A stretch of DNA of 64,000 nt from contig NZ_JAIWIA010000001.1 of assembly GCF_020176695.1 (NCBI RefSeq), positions 1 through 64,000 of the forward strand. Reading direction: 5' to 3'. A program made the position numbers and the translations under genes. Positions 56,948 through 64,000 of the stretch are shown here, piece after piece. Within the stretch, counting starts at the first letter, position 1; the number at the start of each line of letters is the position of its first letter. The stretch comes from Massilia sp. MS-15 (lineage in GTDB: Bacteria > Pseudomonadota > Gammaproteobacteria > Burkholderiales > Burkholderiaceae_D). The notes beneath the pieces were generated by a model that did no database searches, was not told the DNA's origin, and saw nothing but the letters and a program-made list of their open reading frames with translations.

Positions 56948-57400
56948 TTATTGCATTTGCGTGGGCGCAGCATCGTTCACGTCCGCGCGCAGGGCCAGCT
57001 TCAGTGTCCGGTTCTGCAGCAGCCCGTGCACCAGGCCGGCCGCGATCGCCAGCGTGAACAAGGCCGTGGTGGCGATGGCGATCCCGGGCCCGCCCAGCGC
57101 CAGTCCGGCGCCGACGCACAAGGGACCGAACAGCAGGATGTCGCCGAGCGAAAACAGGCTGGCCGCCCAGCCGGGCCGCCTGAGCAGGACCTTGCTGGAC
57201 GCCAGGTCACGGCAACCCAGCACCGAGTTCCAGTCGCCGCGCTTGCCAAAGGCCACCGCGAAGCGGGAACCCGGGCGCGGGATCACACCGCTGTGGAGAT
57301 TGACGCCGTAGACGGGACGGCCGGCGCAGCGGAAGCTGAAGTCGCCGCGGGCCGGCTGGACGTCGAACACCTCGTCGAATTGCACTTGCTCGATATGCAT
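56948..57400 (-). CDS. Conserved hypothetical membrane protein
   Basis: Protein of 150 residues. The N-terminal half is hydrophilic (QFDEVFDVQPARGDFSFRCAG), and the C-terminal half contains two hydrophobic segments around 85-140 (SLGDILLFGPLCVGAGLAL and IAIATTALFTLAIAAG). I do not recognise a family. The start at 57400 is supported by GAGGAATTCC directly upstream. It lies alone between the CheW-like and NUDIX genes on the same strand. Confidence 0.7.
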   Translation of the reverse strand: MHIEQVQFDEVFDVQPARGDFSFRCAGRPVYGVNLHSGVIPRPGSRFAVAFGKRGDWNSVLGCRDLASSKVLLRRPGWAASLFSLGDILLFGPLCVGAGLALGGPGIAIATTALFTLAIAAGLVHGLLQNRTLKLALRADVNDAAPTQMQ

Positions 57401-57502
57401 GGAATTCCTCAACATGACTCGAAGCAAGTGTAGAACGGCTGCGCCAGCCGATGTTCCCAATAAATGGGAACCAGACTTCGGTCCGACCGAAGGATGCGCC
57501 AG

Positions 57503-58144
57503 CTAGACCTGCAGCCGCAGCAGGGCCGCCACCAGCGGTGCATCGTGCGGGCTGGCCAGCAAGCCGGCCAGGGCGACACGCGGGACCAGCGACACCGCCT
57601 GGCTCTCCCAGCCCATGTCCGACGGGCAGCCGCCCACGCGCCGCGCCAGGTAGTAGCGCGCGTGGCTGAGGCTGCGGGTACTGTCGGCCAGGAAGCCGGT
57701 CAGCACCACCTGCAGGCCGCTCTCCTCCCACGCCTCGCGCAGCGCGGTGGCGCGCAGCGAGACGCCCTGGTCGACCGTGCCTTTCGGGAAGGTAGCGGCA
57801 TAGCCGCCGTAGGCGTTCGAGGGATGCACCACCCATACCCGCCCGTCCGGCTCGACGATCACGGCGCCGGCCGCCGCGTGCCTGCCCTCGGGCACCGAGA
57901 AGCCCGGTTCGGCGAAAGCGGCGCCGCGCGCAGCCAGCGCGCTCCAGCCGGCGCTGTCGGCGGGCGCGGCGCGCCAGGGCGCGAACGGGAGGCCGTTCAG
58001 GGCGGGCGGAAGCGCCCCGCCCGGTACCACGGTGGCGAGGCTCCCCGCATCGAGCCAGCTGGCGGGCGCGCTCGGCGCGTGCGGCGCATGCAGGCGCACC
58101 GGCTGGCCGCGCTCGTTCTTCTTCGGGTGCACGTTGGTGTCCAT
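57503..58144 (-). CDS. NUDIX hydrolase
   Basis: Protein of 213 residues with a NUDIX domain in its second half. The NUDIX box is seen as GTVDQGVSLRATALREAWEESGL at about 121-143, matching Gx5Ex7REUxEExGU in the REAWEESGL part; the first glutamate position is occupied by Q/G-type residues and deserves checking. Substrate is unknown. The N-terminal 80 residues are alanine/proline-rich with no assigned role. It is divergent from the DUF817 gene. Confidence 0.82.
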   Translation of the reverse strand: MDTNVHPKKNERGQPVRLHAPHAPSAPASWLDAGSLATVVPGGALPPALNGLPFAPWRAAPADSAGWSALAARGAAFAEPGFSVPEGRHAAAGAVIVEPDGRVWVVHPSNAYGGYAATFPKGTVDQGVSLRATALREAWEESGLQVVLTGFLADSTRSLSHARYYLARRVGGCPSDMGWESQAVSLVPRVALAGLLASPHDAPLVAALLRLQV

Positions 58145-58231
58145 GCCGCCATTCTACGGCAGCGCGCCAGCATTGCTTCGCCCCGTCTTCTGTGCCAACA
58201 TCGCCGAACCTGCTCCCTCGCGCGAACAACA

Positions 58232-59101
58232 ATGAACAAGACGCCTGGCTCCGCTCCCATTACCCTTGCCCTCGACAACGTGCTGCTCGACATGCGCCCG
58301 CGCCAGCTCGGCGGCTGGCGCCGGGGCGGCGTGGAATTCCTGTATTTCGGCTTCAAGAACGCGCGCGCCTGCCTGTTCGTGGGCCTGTTCTTCGCCGCCA
58401 TCATGCTGACCCCGCGCGCCGGCCTGGCCGGTATTCCGCGCTACGACCTGCTGTTGCTGGTGGCGCTGGCGATCCAGCTGTGGATGGTGAGATCCGGCCT
58501 GGAGACGGTGGACGAACTGAAGGCGATCTGCCTGTTCCACGCGATCGGCTTCGCGCTCGAGGCCTTCAAGGTGTCCGGCGCGATCCAGTCCTGGGCCTAT
58601 CCCGACTTCGCGTATACCAAGGTGCTGGACGTGCCGCTGTTCTCCGGCTTCATGTACGCGGCGATCGGCAGCTACATCGTGCAGGCCTGGCGCCTGTTCG
58701 ACCTGCGCATCCGCCACCATCCGCCGCACTGGATGGCGTGGACGATCGCGATCCTGATCTACCTGAACTTCTTCACCCACCACTATATCGGCGACTACCG
58801 CTGGTACCTGGCCGCCTGCGCGCTCGGGCTGTACTCGCGCACCACGGTGGTGTACCGGCCGCTCGACCGCGATCGGCGGATGCCGCTGCTGCTGGCCTTC
58901 GTGCTGATCGGCTTCTTCATCTGGCTGGCCGAGAACATCGGCACCTTCTGGGGTGTCTGGCGCTACCCGAACCAGCTCGGGGCCTGGTCGGTGGTCCACG
59001 TGAGCAAGTGGAGCTCGTGGTCGCTGCTGGTCATCATGACCTTCACCATCGTGGCCAACCTCAAGCACATCAAGGAAAAGATCCACGTCGCCCGCGCCTA
59101 G
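58232..59101 (+). CDS. DUF817 family membrane protein
   Basis: Integral membrane protein of 289 residues with about eight hydrophobic segments. Conserved-looking aromatic blocks include FLYFGFKNARACLFVGLFF, FKVSGAIQSWAYPDF and WLAENIGTFWGVWRYPNQLG, characteristic of the DUF817/YoaT family of unknown function. The start at 58232 (MNKTPGSAPIT) is chosen; the longer frame upstream is a NUDIX shadow. An exported NTF2-like protein follows after 23 bases, probably in the same operon. Confidence 0.88.
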   Translation: MNKTPGSAPITLALDNVLLDMRPRQLGGWRRGGVEFLYFGFKNARACLFVGLFFAAIMLTPRAGLAGIPRYDLLLLVALAIQLWMVRSGLETVDELKAICLFHAIGFALEAFKVSGAIQSWAYPDFAYTKVLDVPLFSGFMYAAIGSYIVQAWRLFDLRIRHHPPHWMAWTIAILIYLNFFTHHYIGDYRWYLAACALGLYSRTTVVYRPLDRDRRMPLLLAFVLIGFFIWLAENIGTFWGVWRYPNQLGAWSVVHVSKWSSWSLLVIMTFTIVANLKHIKEKIHVARA

Positions 59102-59124
59102 CCCGGGCCGAAAGGAGAATCGCC

Positions 59125-59625
59125 ATGGGCTCCCCCCTGCCCGCCTGCCGCGCAGCCCTGTTCGGGATGGCCATCCTGGCCGGCGCGCCAGCGAACGCCG
59201 GACAGCCGCCGCGAAGCCCGGCCGCCCAGGACGCGCGCGCCACCGTCGCCGCGATGGAGCGCCAGCGCGCCGCGGCCTTCGAGCGGCGCGACATCGCCGT
59301 CCTGCGCGGCCTGATGGACCGCCAGTACTATCACGTGGAAAGCCGCGGCCGCGCGCGCAGCAAGACCGAGCTGCTCACCGCGCTCGAGCATGACGGCCTG
59401 CGCGTGCGCAACTACGAGATCGAGTCCAGCGAGATCCAGCTGCTCGGCGACGGCGGCACCGCCCTGGTCACCGGCATCTTCCGCACGGTACTGGAAGGAC
59501 AGCCGCCGAAACCCTTCCGCGCGCGCTTCGCACGCCTGTGGGTGCGCCAGCCGGATGGCTGGAAGAACACCTTCCACCAGGCCACCGAGATCCGCCCGGC
59601 GCAGGACAGCTGCGAATGCAACTGA
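59125..59625 (+). CDS. Exported NTF2-like (DUF4440) protein
   Basis: Protein of 166 residues with a signal peptide (about 1-25, ending ANAG). An NTF2-like/DUF4440 domain follows: ATVAAMERQRAAAFERRDIAVL near residue 38, MDRQYYHVESRGRARSKTELL, and the late RARFARLWVRQPDGWKNTFHQ. Such domains bind small ligands or act in uncharacterised enzymes. AAAGGAG precedes the ATG. It follows DUF817 closely and is convergent with the FapA-like gene. Confidence 0.82.
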   Translation: MGSPLPACRAALFGMAILAGAPANAGQPPRSPAAQDARATVAAMERQRAAAFERRDIAVLRGLMDRQYYHVESRGRARSKTELLTALEHDGLRVRNYEIESSEIQLLGDGGTALVTGIFRTVLEGQPPKPFRARFARLWVRQPDGWKNTFHQATEIRPAQDSCECN

Positions 59626-59652
59626 CCCGCCGGCGCTGGCTGGCGCGCGTGT

Positions 59653-61572
59653 TCAGGAGGCGTGCACCACCCCCGTGCTCCAGCTGAAACTGCCGCTAGC
59701 GCCGGCGAACAGCAGCTCGGCGCCGCTGGCGTCGCGCAGCCGTGCCTTGATCTCGCGCGGCGCCAGGCTGAAGATGGCGCTGCGCTCGGCCGCCGCGGTA
59801 TCCGGCTCCACGTTCAGGGCGCGTACCGTGAGCTCGCCTCCGACCTGCACGATGGCGACGCTGACCGCGCCGCTGTGCTCCAGGCGCTGCTGGTCCAGCC
59901 GCGCCAGCAGCGCCATGCCGGACCCCTGCTCGGCCTCGATGTCCTTCACTTCCTGGGTCAGCGCGGCCATCTGCTTGAGCGCCGGGGCCACCGAGGCCGC
60001 CAGCTTCTGGAAGGCCGGCTGCTGTTCCCGGGTCAGCACCAGCTCGCCCTTGCGCACCCGGGCCGCCAGCCTGACATAGCTGCTCACTTCCTCGCGCGCG
60101 GTGAGTTCGGCCATTACCGCGCGACGCTGCGCCGCCAGCCGTCCGAACTCGCCCACGCGCTCGCGGATCATGGCGATCGCCTCGTCGATGCGGCCGCAGT
60201 CGGGACGCAGCACGAATACCCGCATCTCGCTGTGCCCGCGCGGCGCGGCGCGTTCGATGGCGATCCGGCGCGCGGCGATGGCGCAGCCCTCGGCCTGGCC
60301 GATCTCGACCACGTCGGCCATGATGTCGCAGTTGACCGCTTCCACGATCCTGACGGTGGCGCCGGTGATGGTGCAGTTCTCGGCGCGCTGCAGCTGCACT
60401 TCGCCGTTCGCACTCTGGATGGTGGCGGCCGAGGCCACGCCCACCACCCGCACCGGGCCATTGGCATTGCGCGCGCTGCCGCCGACCAGGTTGCGGTTCA
60501 GGCACACCACGCCGCCGCGCGAGAGCACGTTGCCGAACACGTCGGCATGCACGGTGATGCTGTCGCCTTCGACGATGCGGTTTTCCTGCACCTCGCCGAA
60601 TTCCTCGTAGTCGCCTTCCAGCTGCAGGTTGCCGGTGGTACGCGCGCTGACGCCGTCGCGGCTGACGATCTTGTCGCCCACCGACAGGCGGCTGCCTTCC
60701 ACGTTCAGGAAGCCATCCTGCTGCGCCACCACGAACTCGCCGTCCGGCACCCGCTCCACGGCCGTGCCGGCGCCGCTCCAGTCGGCCAGTTCGAGGTCGG
60801 ACGGTGGCGGCGGCACCAGCGCGATGCCGGACAGGTCGAAGCCAGGCGCGCCCTGCACCCGCGGCAGCTTCTGCAGCAGGCGCTTGCCGGCCTGGATCTG
60901 GGGGAAACGGTTCTGGAAACTCATCAGGTCAAGCTTGCCGTTGGCAAGCTGGCGCGGCGCGTCGCTGCGGTGCAGCTCGGCGGACACCTCGACCACCCGC
61001 GCATCCTGGCCGGGCGAAGGCGGCAACCGGCGCGCCACCACGATGCGCCCGAGGCTGCCGTCCGCGATCGCGGCGCGCACCGCAGCGACATCGATGCCGA
61101 AGCGGACTCCCTTCATCCACATGTCGGCGATGAACTCGTCGACATCGAGCCGGGCCGGCTGCTCGATGCCCGCGGCATCGGGCAGGAACAGCTGCTCGAA
61201 ATAGTACTCGGCCTCGCCGTCGGCGATGCGGGCGGCGCGGTACAGCGCGCGCCGCACGGGAGAAAACGGCCGCATCGCGTCCGCCAGGCGCAGCACCGTC
61301 TCGCCACGCGCATTGCGCGGCAGCGCCGGACCGTGCCCGTACAAGGCCTTGATCAGGACCGGGTAGTCCAGGCCGGAGAAATACTGGTTCCTGAGGAAGA
61401 CGCTGTCGACCGCCGCCAGCAGGGTCGGGCCGAGGGCCCCGACATCGCACCAGACGCCGTCGTCATGGCAGGCGATGCAGGCCTCGGGCCCACCGGCCAC
61501 GGGAGAAGTTGCGGACGCACCCGAACGCGTTGCGGGCGCAGCGGGGGCACTCGATGGAACGGATTCGGACAA
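59653..61572 (-). CDS. FapA/DUF342 family polymerisation-type protein (TTG start)
   Basis: Protein of 639 residues of the DUF342/FapA group. An N-terminal variable region (1-170) is followed by the FapA domain (about 170-470), a beta-helix of short repeats (VRVVGVASAATIQSANGEV, EVQLQRAENCTITGATV), and a C-terminal helical part. Relatives affect polar flagella or cell-surface organisation, but no target is known here. The start codon is TTG (61570-61572) with GGGAG six bases upstream. The upstream region holds an AT-rich dyad. Residues 32-42 (CIACHDDGVWC) form a cysteine/histidine cluster. Confidence 0.85.
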   Translation of the reverse strand: MSESVPSSAPAAPATRSGASATSPVAGGPEACIACHDDGVWCDVGALGPTLLAAVDSVFLRNQYFSGLDYPVLIKALYGHGPALPRNARGETVLRLADAMRPFSPVRRALYRAARIADGEAEYYFEQLFLPDAAGIEQPARLDVDEFIADMWMKGVRFGIDVAAVRAAIADGSLGRIVVARRLPPSPGQDARVVEVSAELHRSDAPRQLANGKLDLMSFQNRFPQIQAGKRLLQKLPRVQGAPGFDLSGIALVPPPPSDLELADWSGAGTAVERVPDGEFVVAQQDGFLNVEGSRLSVGDKIVSRDGVSARTTGNLQLEGDYEEFGEVQENRIVEGDSITVHADVFGNVLSRGGVVCLNRNLVGGSARNANGPVRVVGVASAATIQSANGEVQLQRAENCTITGATVRIVEAVNCDIMADVVEIGQAEGCAIAARRIAIERAAPRGHSEMRVFVLRPDCGRIDEAIAMIRERVGEFGRLAAQRRAVMAELTAREEVSSYVRLAARVRKGELVLTREQQPAFQKLAASVAPALKQMAALTQEVKDIEAEQGSGMALLARLDQQRLEHSGAVSVAIVQVGGELTVRALNVEPDTAAAERSAIFSLAPREIKARLRDASGAELLFAGASGSFSWSTGVVHAS

Positions 61573-61616
61573 GGCTCACTCCCGGCTTGGTCAGTGCGCC
61601 CTACGATAGCATGTTG

Positions 61617-61640
61617 TGCAATATAAATAAACATATTGCA
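61617..61640 (-). promoter_or_regulatory. Perfect dyad TGCAATAT-N8-ATATTGCA upstream of the FapA-like gene
   Basis: Two perfect 8-base inverted arms separated by eight A/T-rich bases lie 45-68 bases before the TTG start of the FapA-like gene, in an AT-rich island that contrasts with the surrounding GC-rich DNA. The arrangement fits a dimeric regulator's operator over the promoter. No regulator is assigned. Confidence 0.6.
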
Positions 61641-61700
61641 ACAAAATCGATGTCAAAAACACACAGGCCGGGCCGGGAGAAAGCGGCGCCAGAAACAGCA

Positions 61701-61720
61701 ACGGCGCCCGCGGGCGCCGT
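61701..61720 (-). terminator. Possible terminator of the MREQ-repeat gene
   Basis: A perfect stem ACGGCGCC/GGCGCCGT with loop CGCG lies 25 bases after the stop of the leftward gene. On the minus strand it is followed by TTGCTGTTT, only a weak T-tract, so termination is uncertain. Confidence 0.4.
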
Positions 61721-61744
61721 CGTTCGCAAGGTCCGGGCGCGGCT

Positions 61745-62164
61745 TCAGCGGCGCCGGGCGTTCGGGTACAGGTCCTTGCCCGCTTCGTTGATCTGGCGGC
61801 GCAGGTCGCTGCGTTCGTCCGGCGTCATGCGGCCGCGGCGGCCTTCTTCGCGCATGCCCTGCTCGCGCATCGCCTGCTCGCGCATGATCTGTTCACGCAT
61901 CGCCTGTTCCTGGCGCCGCTCGTCGCGCCGCTCGTCGCGCATCTCGTAGGCGCGCTGGTCGAAGCGCGGGTCCTGCACGCGGCTGTCGTAACGGTCGCGC
62001 ATCGGCGGCTGGCCGCGGTCCTGGCCGGCGGCCATGGCGCCGGCGGCAGCGCAGGCCATCATGCAGGCCAGCACACCATGGCGCACCAGGCCGGCCAGAC
62101 GCTGGCCCTTGCCGCATGCGCGGACGGCGCTTCCTGCCTGGTTTTTGATAAACACGTCGTTCAT
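61745..62164 (-). CDS. Exported charged MREQ-repeat protein
   Basis: Protein of 139 residues. A hydrophobic segment around 33-46 (GVLACMMACAAAGAMAAG) after a basic N-terminus suggests a long signal peptide. The mature part is strongly charged, with RDERRDERRQEQ and four tandem MREQ units (x-MREQAMREQ type) around 90-112, probably helical. The tail EAGKDLYPNARRR may be functional. The start at 62164 follows GAGGA. I do not recognise a family; it resembles the uncharacterised MSMEG/proteobacterial repeat-rich periplasmic proteins only in general character. It is divergent from ompR. Confidence 0.7.
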   Translation of the reverse strand: MNDVFIKNQAGSAVRACGKGQRLAGLVRHGVLACMMACAAAGAMAAGQDRGQPPMRDRYDSRVQDPRFDQRAYEMRDERRDERRQEQAMREQIMREQAMREQGMREEGRRGRMTPDERSDLRRQINEAGKDLYPNARRR

Positions 62165-62363
62165 GGTGTTCCTCTTCCGCGATACGATATAAACAGATAA
62201 GCTGTGCTCTCTACTTGCAGCCAGTGTAGGTGCATACCGTTCGAGGTGTAAGACCGAATGGGTAAAGTTTGTAACACAATGTAATGGCTGAGCCATATGG
62301 ACGAGATGTCCAAACGATATGACGTTACCATAGCGACATGCTCCTGACAAATCCGGAATCCAT

Positions 62364-63140
62364 ATGAACACGACGAACAACACGGGCAATGCAAGCGGCG
62401 CCAGCCCAGGCAGCCAGGGCGGACACTCCGCGCGGATCATGGTGGTGGACGATGACGTGCGCCTGCGCGACCTGCTGCGCCGCTATCTGACCGAACAGGG
62501 CTTCCAGGTGGTGACCGCGGAAAGCGCGCCGGCCATGAACAAGCTGTGGCTGCGCGAGCGCTACGACCTGCTGGTACTCGACCTGATGCTGCCGGGCGAG
62601 GACGGCCTGTCGATCTGCCGCCGCCTGCGCGGCGCCGGCGACCAGACCCCGATCATCATGCTGACCGCGAAAGGCGAGGACGTCGACCGCATCGTCGGCC
62701 TCGAGATGGGCGCCGACGACTACCTGCCGAAACCTTTCAACCCGCGCGAGCTGGTGGCGCGCATCGGCGCCGTCCTGCGCCGCAAGGGTCCGGACGAGAT
62801 CCCGGGCGCGCCGAGCGAAACCCCGCAGACCTTCGAGTTCGGCGACTTCGTGCTCGACCTGGGCACCCGCACCCTCAAGAAGAACGGCGAGACCGTGCCC
62901 CTGACCACCGGCGAATTCTCGGTGCTGAAGGTGTTCGCGCGCCATGCGCGCCAGCCACTGTCGCGCGAGAAGCTGATGGAACTCGCGCGCGGCCGCGAGT
63001 ACGAGGTGTTCGACCGCTCGCTGGACGTGCAGATCTCGCGCCTGCGCAAGCTGATCGAGCCCGATCCATCAAGCCCGCTGTACATCCAGACCGTGTGGGG
63101 CCTGGGCTACGTGTTCATCCCTGAAGGACAGCCGCGCTAG
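62364..63140 (+). CDS. ompR: OmpR-type response regulator
   Basis: Two-component DNA-binding regulator of 258 residues. A receiver domain (about 23-140) has phosphoacceptor aspartate in LLVLDLMLPGEDG near residue 73 and K in PKPF near 124. A winged-helix DNA-binding domain (about 155-252) ends YIQTVWGLGYVFIP. An 18-residue Asn/Gly/Ser-rich leader precedes the receiver. Its TAG overlaps the GTG start of the adjacent sensor kinase, the standard ompR-envZ coupling. Confidence 0.92.
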   Translation: MNTTNNTGNASGASPGSQGGHSARIMVVDDDVRLRDLLRRYLTEQGFQVVTAESAPAMNKLWLRERYDLLVLDLMLPGEDGLSICRRLRGAGDQTPIIMLTAKGEDVDRIVGLEMGADDYLPKPFNPRELVARIGAVLRRKGPDEIPGAPSETPQTFEFGDFVLDLGTRTLKKNGETVPLTTGEFSVLKVFARHARQPLSREKLMELARGREYEVFDRSLDVQISRLRKLIEPDPSSPLYIQTVWGLGYVFIPEGQPR

Positions 63141-64000
63141 TGTTCGCCCCACTTTCGGCGGCGCGCCGCGCCGCGCGCTTCGCCTGGTACCGCAGCGGCC
63201 TGTTCTGGCGCACCTTCCTGCTGATGGCGGCGCTCACCGCGGTCTCGATCGGTTCGTGGATCGGCATGATCAGCGTGTTCCAGCGCGGCCCGCAGGTACA
63301 GCAGACCGCCGAGCTGGTGGTGTCGGTGGTGACCCTGACCCGGGCCGCCCTCACCCACTCCGCGCCCGACCTGCGCCGCGAACTGCTGCTGGAACTGGTG
63401 TCGAACGAAGGCATCCGCATCCTGACCCTGAACGACGACGACCTGGTCGAGCCGCCGCCGGACAATCCCCTGATGCCCGAGATCGCCGCCAAGGTGCGCG
63501 AGCGCCTCGGCCAGCAGACCCGCTTCTCCAGCGGCGTGAACGGCGTGCCCGGCTTCTACATCAGCTTCAACATCGACGAGGACGAATACTGGCTGATGCT
63601 GGAACGCGAACGCCTGGCCGGGCTGACGCGCGGACAATGGCTGGGCTGGGCCGCGCTGGTGGGCCTGCTGTCGCTGATCGGCGCGGCCTTCATCTCCTCG
63701 CTGGTGAACCGCCCGCTCGCGCGCCTGACGGCAGCGGCGCGCGCCATCGCCAAGGGAGAGCGACCGGCGCCCCTGCCCGAGAAGGGCTCGCAGGAGATCA
63801 TCGAGGCCAACCGCAGCTTCAACCAGATGGTCGAAGACCTGGCCCAGGTCGAGAAGGACCGCGCCGTGATCCTGGCCGGCATTTCGCACGACCTGCGCAC
63901 GCCGCTGGCGCGCATGCAGCTCGAAGTCGAGATGGCCAAGCTGCCGCAGGATGCGCGCGAAGGCATGCAGTCGGACATCAACCAGATGGATGCGATCATC
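63140..64000 (+). CDS. envZ: EnvZ-type sensor histidine kinase (cut by window end)
   Basis: Partial gene: it starts with GTG at 63140, overlapping the ompR stop (TAGTG), and is open for 287 codons to the window edge. Two membrane segments are visible near residues 26-46 and 172-192, flanking a periplasmic sensor domain. A HAMP segment and the start of the dimerisation domain follow. The phosphorylated histidine is H250 in AGISHDLRTPLAR. The ATPase domain lies beyond the window. Pairing with the upstream OmpR is clear from coupling. Confidence 0.9.
   Translation, partial: MFAPLSAARRAARFAWYRSGLFWRTFLLMAALTAVSIGSWIGMISVFQRGPQVQQTAELVVSVVTLTRAALTHSAPDLRRELLLELVSNEGIRILTLNDDDLVEPPPDNPLMPEIAAKVRERLGQQTRFSSGVNGVPGFYISFNIDEDEYWLMLERERLAGLTRGQWLGWAALVGLLSLIGAAFISSLVNRPLARLTAAARAIAKGERPAPLPEKGSQEIIEANRSFNQMVEDLAQVEKDRAVILAGISHDLRTPLARMQLEVEMAKLPQDAREGMQSDINQMDAII

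Overview
The window looks like a chromosomal segment of a GC-rich, flagellated, type IV-piliated betaproteobacterium, most likely an Oxalobacteraceae member of the Massilia/Janthinobacterium type. Supporting this are the gene orders DUF3460-scpA-panC and dapC-dapD...arsC-dapE-prmB, a flhDC-motAB-che supercluster, a kynBUA operon, a PEP-CTERM protein and dispersed GTAGGGTGGGC hairpin repeats. The affiliation is inferred from gene content; no 16S gene is present. No rRNA, tRNA, CRISPR array or intact prophage was seen.

Layout. 1-8800: an IS-like end, gltX, a large tandem GGDEF-GGDEF-EAL protein, an RlmN-type radical SAM methyltransferase and mrp/apbC, then divergent metG. 8950-12320: a conserved Rossmann-like protein, DUF3460, scpA and panC. 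12486-25075 (minus strand): a motility block reading flhD-flhC-methyltransferase, then motA-motB-CheZ-like-cheY-cheA-cheW-cheR-cheD-cheB-cheY-cheZ and an HDOD protein, with a sigma28-like promoter before motA. 25660-28450: kynB-kynU-kynA for tryptophan degradation. 28500-38940: mixed housekeeping and accessory genes (acyltransferase, GNAT, GFA, htpG with a sigma32-like promoter, RidA, an aminotransferase, a REC-PAS-GGDEF regulator, an FGGY kinase).

39000-41160 is a visibly lower-GC accessory patch holding a Vat/CatB-type acetyltransferase, a stand-alone MlaC-like secreted protein and about 600 bases with no convincing gene. It ends in a perfect 18-bp palindrome in the promoter of an SPFH gene, which is followed by a small ribbon-helix-helix protein. 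A SbmA/YddA-type ABC transporter converges on it.

44320-54290 is the lysine/DAP biosynthesis neighbourhood (dapC, dapD, arsC-like, dapE, prmB). Between dapD and pilU sits the most interesting locus of the window: a photoactive yellow protein gene, a PYP-type p-coumarate:CoA ligase with a carrier-protein-like N-terminus, and a MerR/B12-binding regulator carrying the CarH/LitR photoreceptor residues. The three genes are tightly coupled, and the promoter is bracketed by two TTTGTCC-T-GGACAAA-type dyads about seven helical turns apart. This looks like a two-photoreceptor light-sensing operon. No tyrosine ammonia-lyase for making the chromophore precursor is present.

54400-64000: an ABC-F ATPase, a solo CheW, a NUDIX hydrolase, DUF817 and NTF2-like proteins, a FapA/DUF342 protein with an AT-rich dyad in its promoter, an exported MREQ-repeat protein, and an OmpR-EnvZ pair cut by the window end.
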